DNA of 64,000 nucleotides. Source: Taxawa tesnikishii (nom. ined.). Taxonomy: Eukaryota; Ascomycota; Dothideomycetes; Dothideales. The notes under the pieces were generated by a model, which was not told where the DNA came from, made no database searches, and worked only from the letters and a program-made list of their open reading frames with translations. This document shows positions 53,221-64,000 of the stretch, in pieces; position 1 is the first letter of the stretch; every line of letters begins with the position of its first letter. The stretch lies in the NCBI GenBank assembly GCA_030247885.1, contig JAPDRO010000023.1, positions 186,001 to 250,000 on the forward strand, written 5' to 3'. The position numbers and the translations under genes are program-made.

Positions 53221-53668
53221 ATGACCGACTATTATCAGGTCAGACGTGAGACTACGATTAGTTTACAGGAGGCTGAACTGTGTGGTCTCTCGGCCATGCC
53301 AACGATGCGGATGAAGGGCCTGAGACGCGTCATGTCTGGAGACACTGTAATATATGTAAAACACTATATGTAAAATAGCGGATGATACACGCATTCCTTC
53401 AGTATATCGTTCGGGCATTGAAGGTTTCTCTTTGCATCTCTTTACCACACTGCAGACGATCTGCGTAGAAGTTCGTGTTCTACCACGTTTGTGCCTATTC
53501 ATGCACCTCTAGGGGTTTTGTACCATTCCGCTTCCGGCAGCGAATAGGCGTAAACAACGCCTCCGACCGAGCATCCGAAGGCTTACGCGGTCCCCTTGAA
53601 CGCATTCGTTGTAACTATTTCAAGAAACGTCGCCACATCACCCTCCGCGTCTCCGGAGCGACAATGAT
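53221..53668. other. intergenic, nothing recognised
   Basis: 448 bp between two plus-strand genes. A second ATG at 53664, out of frame, overlaps the leader just before the transporter start at 53669. Confidence 0.4.
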
Positions 53669-55905
53669 ATGGCCAGAGAGAACAGCAGAAGTGCCCGGAG
53701 CAGCGAGGAGCGGAGGTTGTCAGACGACTCCAATGCCAATGGCAAGGAGGTGAACTCATTGCTCTCTCACGGCTCTCGCGAAGGATCCCCGGACAGCGAC
53801 ATCGTGGTCCACCCTGCCAACGCACCCTTTAAACCACCACATGCGCCGCGAAGACAATCGTCTTTCGCGCAGCACCGGCCCAATGGCGAGCCTAGGACGC
53901 CCAATCGCGTGCGCTTCGAGGTTGCAGATGCGTTGAGTGAAGACGGAGGCGTCAACGACCGGGATCATGCGAATGGGTGGATCGAAGAGGAGGACTACAT
54001 GTCGAGCAACGGATACGCAGACAGACGGGACAGTACGGGGCAGCGGGCGCCGCTGCTCACTGATATCGAGGCTCCCTCCGTCACGGTGGCAGAAGACCTC
54101 GAGTTCAGTGCCGAAGACCTGCTGGAGAGCGCTCGGCCCAAGAGCGGGATGAGGAGCGCATTCATGAACATGGCGAATAGTATCATGTAAGATAGCATGC
54201 CATCCCTGTTATGCTGCTTCTGGCGAAAAAAAACAAAGAAGAATCTAGACTGATACGACTGTTCAAAGTGGTGCTGGTATCATTGGCCAACCCTATGCTC
54301 TGCGCCAGGCCGGCCTGGTCACGGGCGTGCTGCTCCTTGTGTGCCTTACGGTGCTCGTAGACTGGACCATCAGGCTCATAGTCACGAACTCGAAGCTCAG
54401 TGGCGCCAATTCCTTTCAGACCACTGTAGAACATTGCTTTGGAAAATCCGGCCTCATTGCCATTTCCATTGCGCAATGGGCATTGTAAGTCCACTACTCT
54501 TGTCGTGTGCTGTCCCTTTGGTGGGGAATCTGACTCTTTGCAGCGCTTTTGGCGGCATGGTGGCTTTCTGCATCATTGTTGGAGACACGATTCCGCATGT
54601 CATGGCTGCATTCTTCCCTTCCCTGCGCAGCATGCCGGTTCTATGGCTGCTCACCGATAGACGTGCGATCATTGTCATTTTCGTCCTGGGAGTTTCGTAT
54701 CCTCTCTCGCTGTATCGGGATATCTCGAAGGTCAGTCTTTCGTCTGTGAACAACGATGGCGGACTGCGCTGACGGGTACAAGCTCGCAAAAGCCAGTACA
54801 CTGGCCCTGATTAGCATGCTTGTAATCATAGTCACAGTAATCACTCAGGGACCGCGTATCCCGGCGGATATGCGAGGTCCGATCAAGGGATCCATCCTCA
54901 TTAACAGCGGTGTCTTTCAGGCCATTGGGGTCATCTCTTTCGGTAAGCCCCATCGTCGTTTTCGTACATACTTCCAGCACCTCGCTAACGAGACGTTACA
55001 GCATTCGTATGCCGTAGGTTTATCCCCAGGATAGCCGTCCCGCTACTCGCATCTACTGAACAAACCGTGCAGATCACAATAGTTTACTCATCTACGGCTC
55101 TCTCAGGAAGCCAACAATGGATCGGTTCGCTCGAGTCACGCATTTCTCGACCGGCATCTCCATGGCCGCTTGCCTCGCAATGGCTCTCTCTGGCTACCTG
55201 ACGTTCGGAAGCTTCACCCAGGGCAACGTGTTGAATAACTTCCCTACAGACAACATCATGGTCAACATCGCGCGCCTGTACGTCTCCTACACTTCCACCC
55301 TCTCCATTCCTCTACCCTTGCCCATTCCTTCACCCTTCATCCACGTTGTGAACAGGATCTTGCTAACGCCAGGTGTTCCAGCTGCTTCGGCCTGAACATG
55401 CTCACCACTCTCCCCTCGAAGCCTTCGTGTGCCGCGAGGTCATGACGCTGTACTACTTCCCACACGAGCCATTCAACCCCAACCGTCACCTCATCTTCAG
55501 CACGTCCCTGGTCGTGGCCGCCGTGACGCTGAGTCTGATGACCTGCGACCTAGGCGTCGTTTTCGAGCTCGTGGGCGCGACGAGTGCGTGCGCGCTCGCG
55601 TACATTCTGCCGCCGCTCTGCTATGTCAAGCTCACCAAGCGCAGGACTTGGGAAACGGTGAGTTACCTTCCCTGCACGCTTGGCAATTAGAGTTGCGCGA
55701 GTGCCTGGTGGGCTGATGGCTGATTCGGTGTGTTTTAGTATGCTTCGTGGGCTTGTGTGGCGTTTGGGTGTATTGTGATGGCAATCAGTGTCTTGCAGGC
55801 TGTGGCTAAGATTGTTAGAAGTAAGTTCGCCATGTTTCACAAGACGGAAATTCGTGACTAATGGGCGGGTTTACAGATGAGGGTGGTGCGCAGGCTTGCA
55901 GTTAG
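53669..55905 (+). CDS. vacuolar-type amino acid transporter (AVT/SLC38)
   Basis: Eleven-helix amino-acid/auxin permease, similar to yeast AVT proteins that export neutral or acidic amino acids from the vacuole. Nine exons: 53669-54186, 54269-54484, 54544-54730, 54783-54942, 55002-55013, 55073-55277, 55382-55657, 55739-55820 and 55877-55905. A disordered N-terminus of about 165 residues, rich in Ser and acidic residues, precedes NSIIGAGIIGQPYALRQAGL, the signature first helix. Then come AQWAFAFGGMVAFCIIVGDT, SYPLSLYRDISKLAKAST, and FVCHHNSLLIYGSLRKPTMD, assembled over a 12-nt exon. The last helices are encoded by small exons. One C appears to be missing in the C4 run at 55412-55415. With it LNMLTTLP continues into LEAFVCREVMTLYYF and the sum is 562 codons. 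The conserved HHNS box supports the microexon. Confidence 0.9.
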
Positions 55906-56221
55906 ATCCACTCTCACGAATATTAGAATGCCGGTTACAGCGTTTCGGATCCGAGTTACTGATGGCTTTGTTAAGAAATGGTTCCGGAGGTTGTAAAAGA
56001 GCAACCGGCAGGGTTTGAACGCTGCGTTTTGTCATGCCATACGCGTTCGTTCGTATGTCATCAACTACACCACGACCCCGATCCGTAGAAGACCTCGTCG
56101 TGAAACACAATCATCTATGCTGAATATGCCACACTCAAATGGGGCTTCTCTATCCTGCGGCGCAGGGACTGTGTCTTTTAGTGGGCTCATCACTCCCAAT
56201 GCCCTCCATTGTCCCCTTCGC
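55906..56221. other. convergent intergenic with tRNA-like traces
   Basis: 316 bp between the transporter and SFM1 stop codons. The minus strand at about 55985-56085 has a B-box-like GTTCAAACCC followed by TCTTTT and an A-box-like GGTGTAGTTG, but the arms do not pair as a tRNA, so no gene is called. Confidence 0.4.
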
Positions 56222-57094
56222 TCATAGCAGATCGTCGATACCTCTCTCCGAATCCTTCTTGATCAAGTCAACCATTCCCTATGTTTCGTACCTCAGCACT
56301 TGACTTCCAAATAGATGGCCAGACCACTCACCTCCGGGAAAATCGGCTGCCCCCTGCTGTCAAGCACGTACCGGAACGGCATCTCAGTACTCTCGTGTTC
56401 GTCAACCTTGATCTCTGGATGATCAACATATCGGATCTTCCCTAACGGTACTGTTCGCGATGATCAGCCAACGCGCACAGCGACGGATGACGAAGGGAGA
56501 GAGTTGCAAGTCTCACTTCTGTCCTGCACCACGATTCGCGTGACGCGAACAGCGGTGTCCGTAGTCATCTGCACCGGACCCAATCTCCTGCCTTCAAAGC
56601 CCTTTTTGCGGAGCTCCGACGTGCGATCTTTTTCGTGTACGTCAGCATGTGACCCTGTTCTTCCTGCCATGTGCTGCTCAAATACCTCTCGGTGGATCAT
56701 CGCCTGCGTTGAATCAGCCCCAATTCCTTGTAGGAAATCCAAACCAATGACCAAGCGCAGACTGACCCAAAATCCCGCCGAACAGAAAGACGTCGAAGCG
56801 CGAACCGTCCTCGGGGCTCAGTTCGGTCTTTGCGGCCGGGTCGAGGAGGCACACCTTGTCCTTGGTGGTGGCGTAAAGTTCTTCGACGCCTTCGTGCTTT
56901 ACGGACAGACCGGGTGCGCCTTGGAGTACTTCGGGCAGCTTGAGTGACGTCGGCACAGAGGTGAGGTGAAAGGACGATCCGGCCGCGTGCGATTCTGCTG
57001 CGATGCATCTGTACTCCAGAGCAGACCAGGCTTCGAGCTCTGGATCGAGGTGCTCGACGATATAGGTCTTGGCGCTGGTGTTTGTGGAAGTCAT
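56222..57094 (-). CDS. SFM1: SFM1-like SAM-dependent protein arginine methyltransferase
   Basis: SPOUT-fold methyltransferase; yeast Sfm1 monomethylates ribosomal protein Rps3. Five exons: 57094-56767, 56703-56686, 56627-56517, 56450-56332 and 56278-56222, total 211 codons (210 residues) with intact frame. The sequence runs TYIVEHLDPELEAWSALEYR, then GSSFHLTSVPTSLKLPEVL, KDKVCLLDPAAKTELSPEDG and FDVFLFGGILGDDPPRDRTS, the SAM-binding loop assembled over an 18-nt exon. ELRKKGFEGRRLGPVQMTTD, ESTEMPFRYV and GMVDLIKKDSERGIDDLL follow. Every segment matches the family order and length. The promoter region is shared with IGO1 on the opposite strand. Confidence 0.9.
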
Positions 57095-58287
57095 CTGTCG
57101 TATGTCAACATTGTCGATGTACAACGCAGCTGTTCATGGATCACACTGCATCTACACACTCTCGATGAGGCATGGCGAGAACTGGGTGTGTGTGTGTGTA
57201 TCTACCTTTGTTGTTGATATATCGCTATGTGCAATACACGCCCAAAAAGGTCTACGCCACAGCCGTAGTGTATCGATACCCTACCGACAGCCCTCGCAGC
57301 AACGATGGGACGGTGCTGTCTCTGAAAGTTGACCCGTGGTATGCGTCTGCAGGAATGGTAACGCAAGAGCTGTATGTAAGAGCCAATGAGATAGATGCCG
57401 GGCTAATCTCAGCCACTGTCGTGGGTCTGCTGACTTGAAGCTCTCCCATGTCTGATTTTCGACTTTTTGCAAGGGGGAGCGAGGATCGGCACGCTTGTCT
57501 GAGCTTCTTTGCGGGGCAGCGGAGGCACTGACAAGGCCAATTGCTCGTTGGATGCACACGAGTGTACGGTATGGTTACAGCGACGCGGGGCAATCTGTGT
57601 AGGAAACCATGTTATGCCTGTTTCTTATCCAGTGCAGCTATGTTGGTTGTATAGCAACGAGAGCAATAACAATAGGTGCTTCATGCATGCAGTACATGGG
57701 CGGACCCTGGCTGTTCCCGCGCCGAGTTTATTTCAACCATCAGCAGATACAGACTCCCCGAGCAACCCGCCAACTCTTGTGACACTTCTCCATTTTATTT
57801 AATAGTGACCGCTCTGTCTGCATCACAACGCATCGCGCGTGTTGGCTACCGCAACATATCGCAGTCCTCGCTCAATCGCTCCTTGTTTTGGAGCAGCAGC
57901 TCGTGAAGCTCAACTGCCAATAGGGTCACACTCCGGGTGCGGAAAGCTTCGTCATTCGTTTCAGAGCTGATGCTAATCCTCTTGTAGTAGCGTACCTGCG
58001 TTCTTCTTTTCGACCTAGACAACCCCTCCCTCAGGCATCTTCGTCTCACATCTCGAAAACAAACATCCAACGAAGGCCTGACATTGTCTGCCACTCGTTG
58101 TTCCTGCAAAGCTCGCGACAAAGACATTGCACCGACCAAAACAGTCACACACCGCCACGAGCTCAGAGCTCCACAACCCAATTCCTGCCCAGTGAACGAC
58201 CGCTTGGTGCACTCAGTCTGAGATACCGCACGCGACTGGACGACCGAACATTAGGACAATATACCCAGAGGGATCAGAAAGAACACG
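57095..58287. promoter_or_regulatory. divergent promoter region SFM1 / IGO1
   Basis: 1.19 kb between divergent genes. Open frames up to 113 codons occur on both strands without domain features. A TGTGTGTGTGTGT run lies near 57186-57200. Confidence 0.4.
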
Positions 58288-59130
58288 ATGAACCCCCACC
58301 AGAAGAACAAGGTCGACATCGGCGTCAGTACAACTCATCTAGGACACGAGCTCCACGGATAGCGTGGCTGCGCTGAACAAGTCGGATGGAAGCTGACGCC
58401 TCATCAGTCGCTGTCACCCGAGGAGCAGAAGCTCTTCCGGTTGTACGGGAAGTTGCCCAACAAGAAAGACCTCCTCCAGAACAAGCTCAAGGTAACTTCT
58501 CATCTCTTTACTCACGCACAGACCCTTCAAGCTGACGGATGGACTAACGCCAAGGGTCAGGAGCGTAAATACTTCGACAGCGGCGACTATGCCATGTCCA
58601 AAGCGGGCAAAGTATCCGACGCCGGCCTCACGAACATCGGCCGCGAGCACCCTTCTCCAGACAGCATCCCGCACCTCTCCTCGTCCAACTCGCACAACGG
58701 CCCCAATGGCCTCTCCCTACAGCCTACGCTGAGTCAGGGCCAGTCCGGAAGCCCAGTCAAGGAGAGCAGCATCCTGCAACGCGGAATGAGCATCAGCGAT
58801 CAGGATGACGGCGAGGAGGCAAAGGATGACATTGACAAGGCCGCTGGTGCCGTGAGCCCGCCTTCACAGACTGGGGCGTGCCAATCCGCCGATAGGCGGA
58901 TGAATGGCGCCGTACGCATACGGCTAAACGCCATGCGTCGCAAGCAGAGACAAAGGGCGTTCCGGAGTTCATGTCTTTCGATGGGGAAACAGGCGAATGA
59001 ACGTTACGTCGGGGTTTCTTTCGCGCTTGATACGAATGTCGTTCTTTCGTCGACGGCCTCGAGATCTGAGGGGGTTTCCCTTTTCTCCTTCCGATGCGAT
59101 TCGATTCTTGTAGCTGTCTGTTCCTTTTGA
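58288..59130 (+). CDS. IGO1: endosulfine IGO1 (PP2A-B55 inhibitor)
   Basis: Small unstructured protein that, once phosphorylated by the Greatwall/Rim15 kinase, inhibits PP2A-B55 and promotes quiescence or mitotic entry. Exons are 58288-58323, 58408-58491 and 58561 onward. The N-terminus MNPHQKNKVDIG is spliced to SLSPEEQKLFRLYGKLPNKK, then DLLQNKLKERK and the invariant KYFDSGDYAMSKAG, whose Ser is the kinase site. A Ser/Pro/Asn-rich tail follows. As written the frame runs to 59130 (229 residues). One extra G in the G4 run at 58873-58876 would end it at 58895 with GGVPIRR and give 151 residues, closer to the usual family length; I favour that ending. The first intron uses a GTCAGT donor. Confidence 0.88.
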
Positions 59131-60598
59131 GGGCGATCTATGTGATTGCTGAGACGAATGATGAAACCGGTATCTCACAGAGGACATCGAACGGTATCAC
59201 CAGAGCGTTGTGCTATCACTCTTTGATACGTGCCCAATACCAGAGCTACCCTAAACGATTTAGAGGGTGGTGAAGGGTCGGCAGGCACCTTGAGACGGTA
59301 CTGACTGCTAAGCGGTAAAAGGATCCTTACTGTGCGTGAAGACAACATATACAGACCCGAATAAGACTCTTACGCAGGTGATGTGCGAACGGTTCTCTAG
59401 TGCTGATATCTGAACCTAAAACCGACATCTCTCATGAGAAGAGTCTTCGCAAAATGCCTCCCTACTGGTCGAGACGAGTCCGGGATGCTGTGTTCAGCTC
59501 GTCTAGTGTAGAGTGATGATGCATGAACATCGCCTCTGTCTATTGCCACTTCCTATTCGACCCTCTGCTCCAAGCAGCTAGTGAGTCCGTAGTATAAGTT
59601 GCACGTCAACAGAATTTCGTAGGCGGATGATCCTCTTGCTTTCTGGCTATCCGGCCGCTACAAAGTCAACAAGTCACGAGGGCCGTTGACGGTGGTCATA
59701 GCCAACGGGTAAAACGGGCGTGCTCTGCAATAAGCCTCCAACGGATCCGGATATACCAAATAGATTGACTTTAACGACAACAAGCAACTGGAGACCGGCA
59801 CAACACACAACTACACCAGCAGAGTGTGCCTGTTGGGTCTTTCGGTTTCTCGCAGCCAAGAAAGATCGCGAAGTCACGGTACAAGGCGTCGTGGTAGTGA
59901 TTCTGAATCAGGGATTACAGGTAATAATACGATGGATCGACGGAGAAAGTGCAGCCGGCTAGGAAGCTCGGACGTGTCATACTGAGATGTCCCGCCATCC
60001 TTCATTTCAACTCGAATTGGCACCGATGCACGCGCGAGATGCACTTCTTCTTTTGTGGCGAGAAGGCCGGGAACGCGCAATGTAAGCCTCAACTGCGTGA
60101 TACGTAGCCGTGTAGCTGCTGTAGCCCGTAGCTCATGCAGCATGCGAGTGCTGGTGGCCAGACGACGCGCTCTAAATACGCCTTTTCGCCTGCATGGAGC
60201 CGCATTGTCCGCATCTCGAATGTTCCTAGTGGACGCATCTATCCCTTTCGGTCTATCCGTGGCAAGCTATCAGTCTCTGGTGCCATGACCCGACCAATTG
60301 GAAGGAGTCCAGAGGCCATGGTGCCCCATGCGGAACACGGGTTGATGCACGGTGGTGGCCCTTCTCCAGATCCGAGTTTGGACCCGTTCGACCTTAGGGG
60401 GATGCATATTTGTTGATGCGCCTCTTCTCACTCACATTCTCCTCTTTCTCAGTTATCAAGCCGCTTCTGCTCTTCTATCTGCTGTCCGCTCACTGCTTAC
60501 TTTTCGAGACTCTCGCTACGCTTCACGACACTTAATACCCACCCTGCTTCTACGTATACACAACTTCTAATCACAAACCGTCAACACAACCTTTAACA
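59131..60598. other. intergenic, nothing recognised
   Basis: 1.47 kb between two plus-strand genes. The 60 bases before the next gene are rich in CAC/CTT and probably leader. No RNA gene, repeat or coding frame was identified. Confidence 0.4.
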
Positions 60599-61343
60599 AT
60601 GCGTTTCTCTACCACCATTGTTCTCGCCGCTGCCGGCCTTGCTGCCGCTCAGTCCAGCACCTCCTCCGCTGCCGCTTCCTCCAGCTCCTCTTCCTGCGCC
60701 GCTCAGAACATCCTCGATGCTTGCCTTTCCACCGAGCAGGCTCAGTTCTCGTCCTGCGGTGGCAACGACTGGGACTGCCTTTGCACGCAGCAGACCAACA
60801 TCGTGACGTGAGTGTCCTACTTCAAGACCTGACACTTGCATGTGGATGTTGTATTGACACCTCAATCAGCTGCTACAACAACTGCCCACAGGACGCAAAC
60901 GCCTTCAGCGCCTCGCAGGCTCAGACACAGTACTGCAACGCAGCCAAGCAGTAAGTTCAGCATCCCCTTCCACATCTTATCATCCTACCAATCTCCCACC
61001 TCCCTGCCCCCCAATCCCCCTGCTCCAGTCCAATCTCTTTGCTTACACCATGACTAGGTACGGCTCCTCCGCCCTCGCTAGCGCCACTCGCTCCGCCACC
61101 ATCTCCAGTGCCCTCTCCTCCGCCCTCGCATCCCAGTCCTCCGCCCTCGCCAGCGCCACCTCCGGCTCTGCCAGCTCTTCCGCGACTGGTTCCTCGTCCG
61201 TGTCCGCCAGCTCATCCCACAGCTCGACCGGCTCCGCCAGCGCATCTGCCGCCAGCTCTACCAGCTCTAGCGGCGCTGCTGACATTGTTGTCCCGGCCGG
61301 TGGTGTGCTGGCGCTGCTGTTTGGCGCTTTCGCTATGCTGTAA
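60599..61343 (+). CDS. GPI-anchored Ser/Ala-rich cell-wall protein
   Basis: Three exons: 60599-60807, 60870-60950 and 61058-61343, for 191 residues with intact frame. A signal peptide (MRFSTTIVLAAAGLAAAQ) is followed by a short Ser-rich linker. A cysteine domain has eight Cys in the pattern of SCAAQNILDACLSTEQAQF, SSCGGNDWDCLCTQQTNIVT, CYNNCPQDANAF and YCNAAKQ, resembling the CFEM-like/GPI-anchored family of filamentous fungi. A 75-residue Ser/Ala/Thr stalk is probably O-glycosylated. The hydrophobic end (IVVPAGGVLALLFGAFAML), preceded by small residues (SSSGAAD), is a GPI-attachment signal. It should be displayed at the plasma membrane or wall. It is not a full CFEM domain, so heme binding is not implied. 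Confidence 0.88.
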
Positions 61344-63342
61344 AAAGCTTTATGGGGGTTGATGGGATCGAAGTTTGGTGTAATCGGCGGATGGAGAGAG
61401 AGGAAGATGTTGCCCTAATGGTTCGAGTTCCTTTTGATAGCGTTCTGGTAGCAATGGAAGTTTTTCAGTGAAGTGAGAAAACAGCGATACCACCCAGAGA
61501 TTCCCACCGTAGCCTTGTTGGCCAGGCCGTTATGCAGCTCCATTGCGGTCTCTTCAAGATGTTCAGTTGTACGCTAGTGTTTGTCGTGACTACTCTGCGA
61601 CTGGCATACCATAGTGCCTGACATCCAGTCACCATAACCCGATGGTTGGCATTGTTACTCCTGTTGTAGACGCACCAGTGCTTTGTCGGATCGTACTCTG
61701 CAAGCACTTTCAGTAACAATTGCCAGGATGACAGAAATCATGCAGGGATTCGGCCTCCTTGCTTGCATTGAACGACTCGGATCTCTGAACGGCTCGCACC
61801 ATCCTGGTAAACATTGTTCCAGATGTCGACAGGATGCTATTGCTGCTCTGATCCATCCAAGCATTCATCCTGCGTCCCCGTGAGACATCTGGAGTAAAGC
61901 GCCGACCTTCGCTATCCCCCCTTATCTCAATCCCAAACAGCCAAGAAGCCGGTTGCAGCCCCTGATTTCGCGGGTTTCCCGCAAAACGCTCCAAGACAGC
62001 GGAGGGAGATTTGTCTCGGATTGAACTGAAGCAAGAGGTGAGATCACCGTCCAACGGTTACGACCCCGGAGCTCCAACGGCATGATAGACTTATCCGGAC
62101 CTGTGGCCAGTAGGAGTTGTCGCTACATGCACGGCTTACATGAGATGTGTAGGTATCTGTATGCCTGCCGAAAGGGGAAGGTGTACTTGGTTACATGTAT
62201 TCGATATATCGGATTATTTGAAGGTGAGATATCTCCCTGGTCGGGTTCGTGTATGTGTCACGCATGCAGGGTTGAGAACGCGTTGGGGGGTGGGGAATGG
62301 GTTGCATTAAGCTCGCTTGAACCATGCGACCTCGGCACTAACGAAAAAACTCCACCAGGCGCGCGCGTGCGTGATGCGCAGAGGGATCTTCGATTCTAAC
62401 CTCGGGTCATGGTCTAAGTTGATTGTGCTCGTGAGTCCGGGAGGAGAGCTCTCTTCATGCTTTTACCACGTGGCTGGATGGCTTTCGTTGGAAAACAGGT
62501 ATCCGCAACGGGAACCGGCAATGAGGGAGTTCTGAGGTGGAAGCGGTGTTCGGATAGCAGTTCCGGCGGTGTCTTGGTAAAACTGCAACCGCTCCGCGTC
62601 TCCGAGCTGTCGGGCTTGCACGATCCCAGCCAAAAGTGTGGGGTTTATGCGGGATTGACGTATGCGAAGCGCCTCTTTGCCCAGTTACGGTGGGGAGGAT
62701 GACCTGTCAATGCGGCGAATGAGGATGCGCGCATACAACGAAGGGACTGAGCTTTGTTGGCGTCTCCGTCAGTCAAGACCGAGGGGCAGGGATGCAGGGA
62801 TGCAGCGGACCATACTGGGGAAGCAGGGAAAGACCTGAGGGCGTCAGCATCGCCGACTTTCGGAACCGCAACTAGGGCTGCGAAAAGTATCATGGTTACC
62901 ATCGCTATTCCTTTGCGAACCCAACGATCTTCCTGCGTCGCTTTGCTTGTCCTACTGCTTACACCGCCTATTCGAGCGCTTTTGCGCCATCTACGGCCGT
63001 CTGCTCTTCCGTGCTGCTTCCCGATTTGGGTGGTTCAACTCTGGATTACACGTGGGGTACACTACCTTACTCGAGTAGTAAAGGTTACCCACTCTCTCCG
63101 TCGCCCTCGAGTTCTTGACTTCGACCTAGACTTCGACCTCCCTCGACCGCCTAACCTAGGCAAAGACCTGGCCAGCAACGTGCTGCTCGCGTGACTCGGA
63201 AAGTCCGAAGATATTCTACGTTGTGTGCTCTTGCAACCTACGCCGCCAGATCGGGAAACTGTTGTCGCATACCATTTCTGAGGGATAGGATGGGTTGAAC
63301 GACGACCGTGCAAGAGAACACCACAGGCTACATAGCGCGCAA
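61344..63342. other. intergenic, nothing recognised
   Basis: About 2 kb between the GPI-protein gene and the rhodopsin-type gene, the longest gene-free stretch here. Open frames up to 146 codons (62754-63194) have no domain features. One small hairpin (GCGGG TTT CCCGC near 61969-61981) was noted. Confidence 0.4.
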
Positions 63343-64000
63343 ATGGATTCGGGGGATTGGGGGAGCCAGGCTCGAGGAGCCAGGTCGTCTTCGCGGTCAC
63401 GGTGGCCATGCTGGCCTGTTCGACCATCTTTGTCTTCTTCCGGATGGTCTCGCGCATCGGCATTGTCAAGAGAGTATACCTGGATGACTACTTCATAATA
63501 CTGGCATGGGTGGGTTGTTGGTCCGTTGTGCCAATAGAGAGTCTCGAGCGCTGACATTTACAAGTTCTTGATGTGCGGCATGACCGCCGCCATCTGCTAC
63601 GGCGCCTTCAGAGGACTCGGGAAACACGACCGCAATGTGCCACCCTCGGACGATACGCCGTTAAAGAAGGCCATTTATGCCTTCTCTGTGCTATACAACC
63701 CCGGACTGATGGCCGAGAAGACGTCGATATTGGTCTTTTACCTTACATTATCAAAAACAAACCGGACCTTTCGTTGGGCCACTATTGCTACTCTGGTCGT
63801 CGTCAACGCTGCTGGCCTGGGTCTGACTATCCTCAACACCGTTCAATGCCAGCCTGTGAGCGCAGCCTGGGAAAGCGATTTCTTATATCAACCGAATTAT
63901 GGAAAGTGCATCGATATCGTCACTATATACCTTTCTTCGTCTCCGGTGAACATCATCACGGATCTGGCGATTCTGTTCCTGCCCATGCCTATCCTGACCG
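63343..64000 (+). CDS. Pth11-type fungal rhodopsin-domain membrane protein (partial)
   Basis: N-terminal part of a seven-helix protein of the fungal rhodopsin/SAT4 family, related to the Pth11 receptor-like proteins of plant pathogens. The window ends inside it. The first coding exon reaches 63509 (VVFAVTVAMLACSTIFVFFR, then VSRIGIVKRVYLDDYFIILA) and the next begins at 63565 (FLMCGMTAAICYGAFRGLGK onward). The YLDDYF/DDxF motif, the GLGKH after the second helix, LVFYLTLSK and the CQPVSAAW Cys loop are family marks. The start codon is unsettled: ATG at 63343 reads MDSG and joins the main frame only if one G is added to the G5 run at 63351-63355. Function and ligand unknown. Confidence 0.82.

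Overview
The window is nuclear DNA of a filamentous ascomycete (Pezizomycotina). Genes are dense, introns are short (about 46-120 bp, GT..AG), many tRNA introns are present, and the gene set is typical of that group (BUD6/AIP3, PBP1, HET domain, Pth11-type rhodopsin, GPI-anchored Ser-rich wall protein). A Dothideomycete is my best guess, but no marker in the window proves it. I recognise about 25 protein genes and two tRNA genes.

Left part (1-21 kb) is core housekeeping: RSP5 ubiquitin ligase (-), an SLC35/EamA transporter (-), BUD6 polarity factor (-), divergently PBP1/ataxin-2 (+), a small secreted protein (+), RAD1/XPF repair nuclease (+) and a nuclear protein of unknown function (+). The 21-28 kb stretch looks accessory: a hotdog thioesterase, two intron-bearing tRNA-Glu genes (TTC and CTC), a damaged short-chain dehydrogenase with one of those tRNAs lying antisense inside its intron, and the worn remains of a HET-domain gene.

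Middle part (28-50 kb): a single-pass membrane protein, a bHLH regulator, an 11-bp AT minisatellite, delta-aminolevulinate dehydratase (hemB), SEC23, a Myb/SANT regulator, the UTP25/eIF3f divergent pair, TAF13, a 72-residue KISH gene too short to stand out as an ORF, and a BTB-like protein. Right part (50-64 kb): an aldo-keto reductase, lipoate ligase, a vacuolar amino-acid transporter, SFM1 methyltransferase, the endosulfine IGO1, a GPI-anchored protein, and a Pth11-type rhodopsin cut by the window end.

No gene cluster, CRISPR array, virus-like element or intact transposon is evident. The dominant unexpected signal is technical or evolutionary. Nine well-conserved genes, seven to eight of them core cellular functions, need one to three extra bases to keep frame. 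The change is always a missing base, nearly always in a run of 3-5 identical bases, and adding it makes the whole exon chain close in frame. Several weaker cases follow the same rule. Homopolymer under-calling in the assembly is the simplest reading. Other points of note are the tRNA-in-intron arrangement, a start codon that forms its own 3-nt coding exon in KISH, and 12-nt and 18-nt internal microexons.
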